Origin: Gammaproteobacteria bacterium
Lineage (GTDB): Bacteria > Pseudomonadota > Gammaproteobacteria > UBA9214
Assembly (NCBI GenBank): GCA_003454335.1
Contig: DMKK01000287.1
Span: 157 to 8,901, forward strand
Length of the DNA: 8,745 nt
Direction of reading: 5' to 3'
In this document: piece after piece, positions 7,029 through 8,745 of the stretch
Position numbering within the stretch: position 1 is the stretch's first letter
How the letters are laid out: each line of letters begins with the position of its first letter
The notes under the pieces: model-generated
What the model saw: the letters and a program-made list of their open reading frames with translations, nothing else
Told to the model about the DNA's origin: nothing
Database searches by the model: none
Made by a program: the position numbers and the translations under genes

Positions 7029-7057
7029 AGACTATGCCGCCCCGGACGACCTGTCAA
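7029..7057 (-). promoter_or_regulatory. Likely nrdJab promoter
   Basis: A perfect -35 TTGACA (7057-7052) is followed after 17 bases by TAGTCT (7034-7029), a weak -10 (3 of 6). Predicted start is near 7022, leaving a leader of about 135 bases to the nrdJa ATG. A strong -35 with a poor -10, directly next to an NrdR box, suits a tightly controlled promoter. An alternative -10 (CATAGT) would need a 15-base spacer. Confidence 0.55.
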
Positions 7058-7160
7058 GTTTATTTTATATCGGAGTATTTTTTTATATATATCAGCATGT
7101 TACTGAATAATACCAGCTGATACACGGAGGATTTAACGGCAAATACCGTATAATAGTGAA

Positions 7161-7176
7161 ACACTATATATTGTGT
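7161..7176. promoter_or_regulatory. NrdR box, distal, consensus-perfect
   Basis: ACACTATATATTGTGT fits the NrdR-box consensus acaCwAtATaTwGtgt at every position. It lies 159 bases upstream (start to start) of the proximal box. That is unusual, since paired NrdR boxes are typically about three helical turns apart. It is upstream of the only promoter I could identify, so it may act through looping, or control a second promoter in the AT-rich stretch between the boxes. Confidence 0.8.
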
Positions 7177-7241
7177 TTCTAATATTGGCGCGCACCCCCG
7201 GTTTTAGTGCCGGACCCGCCTGACAGGAGATTTGAGCCGTG

Positions 7242-7946
7242 CTAATGGGGGTGGGAATGATGCCCGTGCCCGGATGGATTCGCAAGCAGCATGGCGACAC
7301 CCATAAAAATCACCAGCAGTCCGGCGATCAGTCTGATCCGCGGGTCGTGCACAAAACGTTTGAGGGTATTGAATGCCAGCCCCATGGTGAGCATCACCGG
7401 CAGGGTACCCAGCCCGAAAGCCAGCATAATGGTGCCGCCGCCAGCAGCAGAACCACTGGCCAGCGCCAGTGCCAGCACGGCATAGACCATGCCACAGGGC
7501 AACCAGCCCCACACTAGCCCCAGCAGATAAGCCTGACCGGCACTGCGAACCGGGATAAAACGACGCCCCAGCGGCTCGATATGCTTCCATAGCCGCGCCC
7601 CGGCCCGCTCCAGAAACAGCAGAGAATGCCACCAACCTGCCAGGTAGACACCAAACAGGATCATGATGACTCCCGCCACGATGCGGCCAACCGGGAAGCC
7701 ACCCGGAACAGCCCACTCACCCAGCTGTTGCCCTAACAGCCCCAGCAAGAGACCGGCAACTGTGTAGCTACTGATGCGCCCGGTGTTGTATGCCAGCTGC
7801 GCTGCAACAAGGCGGCGGCGCGATGCCTGCACATCCAGGGACAGACCGGAACTCAGCGCCCCGACGATACCACCGCACATACCAATACAATGGGTGCCAC
7901 CCAGCAGGCCTACCAGAAATGCCGCACCAATGGATTCAAGGCTCAT
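7242..7946 (-). CDS. TauE/SafE-like (DsbD_2-type) membrane protein of the cbb3-oxidase accessory group
   Basis: A 234-residue polytopic inner-membrane protein with about six helices. The N-terminal GGTHCIGMCGG (Gly16 to Gly26; His19, Cys20, Cys24) and the WGWLPCGMVYAVL stretch (146-158; Cys151) are hallmarks of the 'sulfite exporter TauE/SafE' family related to DsbD/CcdA. Despite the name, members next to ccoGHIS genes are thought to work in cbb3 oxidase maturation or metal/thiol handling; the exact role is not settled. The C-terminus GHGHHSHPH is His-rich and could bind metal, which fits copper or nickel handling but is inference. The ATG has an AGGA 5 bases upstream that overlaps a hairpin. 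It follows fixH by 85 bases on the same strand; the usual ccoI and ccoS between them are absent. Confidence 0.87.
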   Translation of the reverse strand: MSLESIGAAFLVGLLGGTHCIGMCGGIVGALSSGLSLDVQASRRRLVAAQLAYNTGRISSYTVAGLLLGLLGQQLGEWAVPGGFPVGRIVAGVIMILFGVYLAGWWHSLLFLERAGARLWKHIEPLGRRFIPVRSAGQAYLLGLVWGWLPCGMVYAVLALALASGSAAGGGTIMLAFGLGTLPVMLTMGLAFNTLKRFVHDPRIRLIAGLLVIFMGVAMLLANPSGHGHHSHPH

Positions 7947-7952
7947 ATGGAT

Positions 7953-7989
7953 CCTGTTTTTACGTTATGCGATAAATCGTGAAAACAGG
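7953..7989 (-). promoter_or_regulatory. Hairpin overlapping the ribosome binding site of the TauE/SafE-like gene
   Basis: Bases 7953-7964 and 7978-7989 are complementary over 12 positions with one non-Watson-Crick pair (7961/7981), leaving a 13-base loop. In the minus-strand message the 3' arm ends in CAGG, which is part of the AGGA (7955-7952) five bases from the start codon. Folding would therefore hide the ribosome binding site. It may be a translational switch, or only a coincidental structure. Confidence 0.5.
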
Positions 7990-8022
7990 CACCATGCCGT
8001 CAAAGAACACATAACGCGCCAT
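7960..8022 (-). CDS. Possible 20-codon leader peptide between fixH and the TauE/SafE-like gene
   Basis: An ATG nine bases after the fixH stop, preceded by CAGG at a workable distance, opens a 20-residue frame (MARYVFFDGM...) ending in TAA inside the 3' arm of the hairpin at 7953-7989. A ribosome translating it would melt that hairpin and expose the next gene's ribosome binding site, which would couple the two genes. The peptide has no recognised family and is not CcoS. So short a frame can easily arise by chance. Confidence 0.2.
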   Translation of the reverse strand: MARYVFFDGMVPVFTIYRIT

Positions 8023-8031
8023 CACAGCCTG

Positions 8032-8544
8032 TCACCCATCGACATCCTGCGGCAACAATACGGCTGTTTCCACTTGCGGAATATTCAGACTGCCCGACAA
8101 CCGCCAGTCATCAGTCTCCAGCTGCAGGTACCACTTGCCACGGGCCATCTCATCGACATCGCCAGAATAAACACCATCACCGGCATGCTGCAGAACAAGC
8201 ATCTGATCATGTCCGGGTTGTGTGGGATGCAACAGGGAAAAGGTTAGTGTTTCCGGTAACCCTGCAACCGGGCTCTCCAGCAGCAGCTGCACGCGGTTAC
8301 CCCGCAAATCAATATCAACACCTGCGCTGAGTTGATACTGCGCCGCCGCCTCATCCCGGGCAAGAACCATGTTGATGGCCTTGCCGCGCTTGTAGTAGTC
8401 ATCAACCACCAGTCCGTCACTGGTGGTCACCGCCAGGTATATCGTGATCATCCCGCCGATAACGGCGGACATGGGCAATGCGATCATCAGCCATACCCAG
8501 GGCTCACGGTACCAGGGTTTTTTTTGTTTGCATGTATTCATCAT
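8032..8544 (-). CDS. ccoH: FixH/CcoH cbb3-oxidase assembly protein
   Basis: A 170-residue single-pass inner-membrane protein. FixH/CcoH associates with the cbb3-type cytochrome oxidase and is needed for its assembly. After a basic N-terminus (KQKKPWYREP) comes a membrane helix at about residues 16-40. The family signature DDYYKRGKAIN is at 48-58, followed by a periplasmic beta-rich domain. Two consecutive ATGs (8544 and 8541) could start it. The frame also extends to a GTG at 8577 without a ribosome binding site or family support. The ribosome binding site is weak in all cases. A run of eight A in codons 7-9 is a possible slippage site. ccoG, normally upstream, is not in the 200 bases shown. 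Confidence 0.9.
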   Translation of the reverse strand: MMNTCKQKKPWYREPWVWLMIALPMSAVIGGMITIYLAVTTSDGLVVDDYYKRGKAINMVLARDEAAAQYQLSAGVDIDLRGNRVQLLLESPVAGLPETLTFSLLHPTQPGHDQMLVLQHAGDGVYSGDVDEMARGKWYLQLETDDWRLSGSLNIPQVETAVLLPQDVDG

Positions 8545-8651
8545 TGTTAAATCAAACTCTTGCTTGCATTCAAACACTCAAATCAGATCTGGTCGCACCT
8601 GCAGGTTTTGTCCATTCTGATGAGGAAGTTTCTCTTGTTTACCAATTTATT

Positions 8652-8665
8652 TCGCCCTGAAGGGC
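8652..8665. repeat. Short GC hairpin next to the terminal repeat
   Basis: CGCCC-TGAA-GGGCG forms a compact 5-bp stem, extendable to 6 bp, immediately beside the longer repeat at 8668-8701. The two together look like one two-hairpin intergenic unit upstream of ccoH. Confidence 0.5.
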
Positions 8666-8667
8666 GA

Positions 8668-8701
8668 GGTGCTTTTCTTTGCTCCGCCAAAGAAAAGTAC
8701 C
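8668..8701. repeat. 14-bp inverted repeat, probable dispersed intergenic element
   Basis: GGTGCTTTTCTTTG (8668-8681) pairs with CAAAGAAAAGTACC (8688-8701) over 14 positions with one G-T pair, around a 6-base loop. The following bases (CCAAAAGAAACGCGGCCCGATGGCTTGCCGG, in two pieces 8701-8720 and 8721-8731) extend the same style of sequence to the window edge. From memory, AAAGAAAAG-type hairpins of this kind recur between genes in many gammaproteobacteria and are often misannotated as small proteins; copy number could not be checked here. The remainder of 8578-8745 holds no convincing gene or promoter. A 10-bp palindrome ACCTGCAGGT sits at 8597-8606. Confidence 0.65.
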
Positions 8702-8745
8702 CAAAAGAAACGCGGCCCGATGGCTTGCCGGCTCCATAAAACTCC

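Larger units (their letters stand above)
6887..7241. other. 355-base regulatory spacer between the tauE/safE-like gene and nrdJa
   Basis: No protein gene was found here. From the nrdJa side it holds the leader with its hairpin (6948-6969), the promoter-proximal NrdR box, the promoter, an AT-rich stretch (about 7060-7115) and the distal NrdR box at 7161-7176. A TATAAT on the plus strand at 7149-7154 lies directly before the distal box but has no good -35 and no plus-strand gene to serve. No clear intrinsic terminator for the upstream gene was found near 7201-7241, and no cobalamin riboswitch was recognised. Confidence 0.7.

Noticed and set aside
6887..7057. 57-codon N-terminal extension of NrdJa starting at a TTG at 7057
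   Set aside because: The TTG is part of the TTGACA -35 box, the extension crosses the NrdR box and predicted transcription start, and the ATG at 6886 has a good ribosome binding site.
7239..7517. 92-codon plus-strand frame downstream of the distal NrdR box and TATAAT
   Set aside because: It is antisense to the TauE/SafE-like gene and has no ribosome binding site or recognisable domain.
8639..8737. 32-codon minus-strand frame starting MEPASHRAAF
   Set aside because: It is formed by the inverted repeat and flanks at 8652-8737. Such peptides are typical false genes inside dispersed intergenic repeats.

Overview
This 8.7 kb window looks like chromosomal DNA of a gammaproteobacterium, probably a free-living facultative or sulfur/iron-type lineage. 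The indicators are an ExeA/GspB secretion-accessory pair, a two-polypeptide NrdJa/NrdJb class II ribonucleotide reductase of the type known from Pseudomonas, a DUF3530-type hydrolase, and cbb3-oxidase accessory genes (FixH/CcoH and a TauE/SafE-like membrane protein). The assignment rests on family knowledge; no rRNA or other taxonomic marker is present. Most genes are on the minus strand.

Layout from left to right: (i) the last 15 codons of an unidentified plus-strand gene; (ii) a 149-base convergent spacer with a long near-perfect inverted repeat and a second AT-rich hairpin; (iii) a minus-strand exeA-gspB operon (ATPase with a peptidoglycan-binding tail, then its single-pass partner); (iv) an 85-base divergent promoter region with two small palindromes; (v) a plus-strand secreted DUF3530 alpha/beta hydrolase; (vi) a small minus-strand gene of unknown function with its own good promoter and a hairpin touching its ribosome binding site; (vii) the minus-strand nrdJa-nrdJb operon, preceded by a 355-base regulatory region with a promoter and two NrdR-box palindromes 159 bases apart; (viii) a minus-strand fixH - tauE/safE-like pair whose 85-base spacer holds a hairpin and a possible 20-codon leader frame; (ix) a 168-base right-hand tail with no real gene but a 14-bp inverted repeat that looks like a dispersed intergenic element.

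Functionally, NrdJa/NrdJb supply deoxynucleotides with adenosylcobalamin and without needing oxygen, and FixH plus the TauE/SafE-like protein normally help assemble the high-affinity cbb3 oxidase. Together they suit an organism living at low or fluctuating oxygen. ExeA/GspB act at the cell wall and inner membrane to install the type II secretin, but no other secretion gene is visible here. I see no mobile element with a transposase, no CRISPR array and no tRNA or rRNA gene. The window is mostly ordinary core genome. The most interesting parts are the regulatory spacers and the two repeat families, not an unknown protein system.
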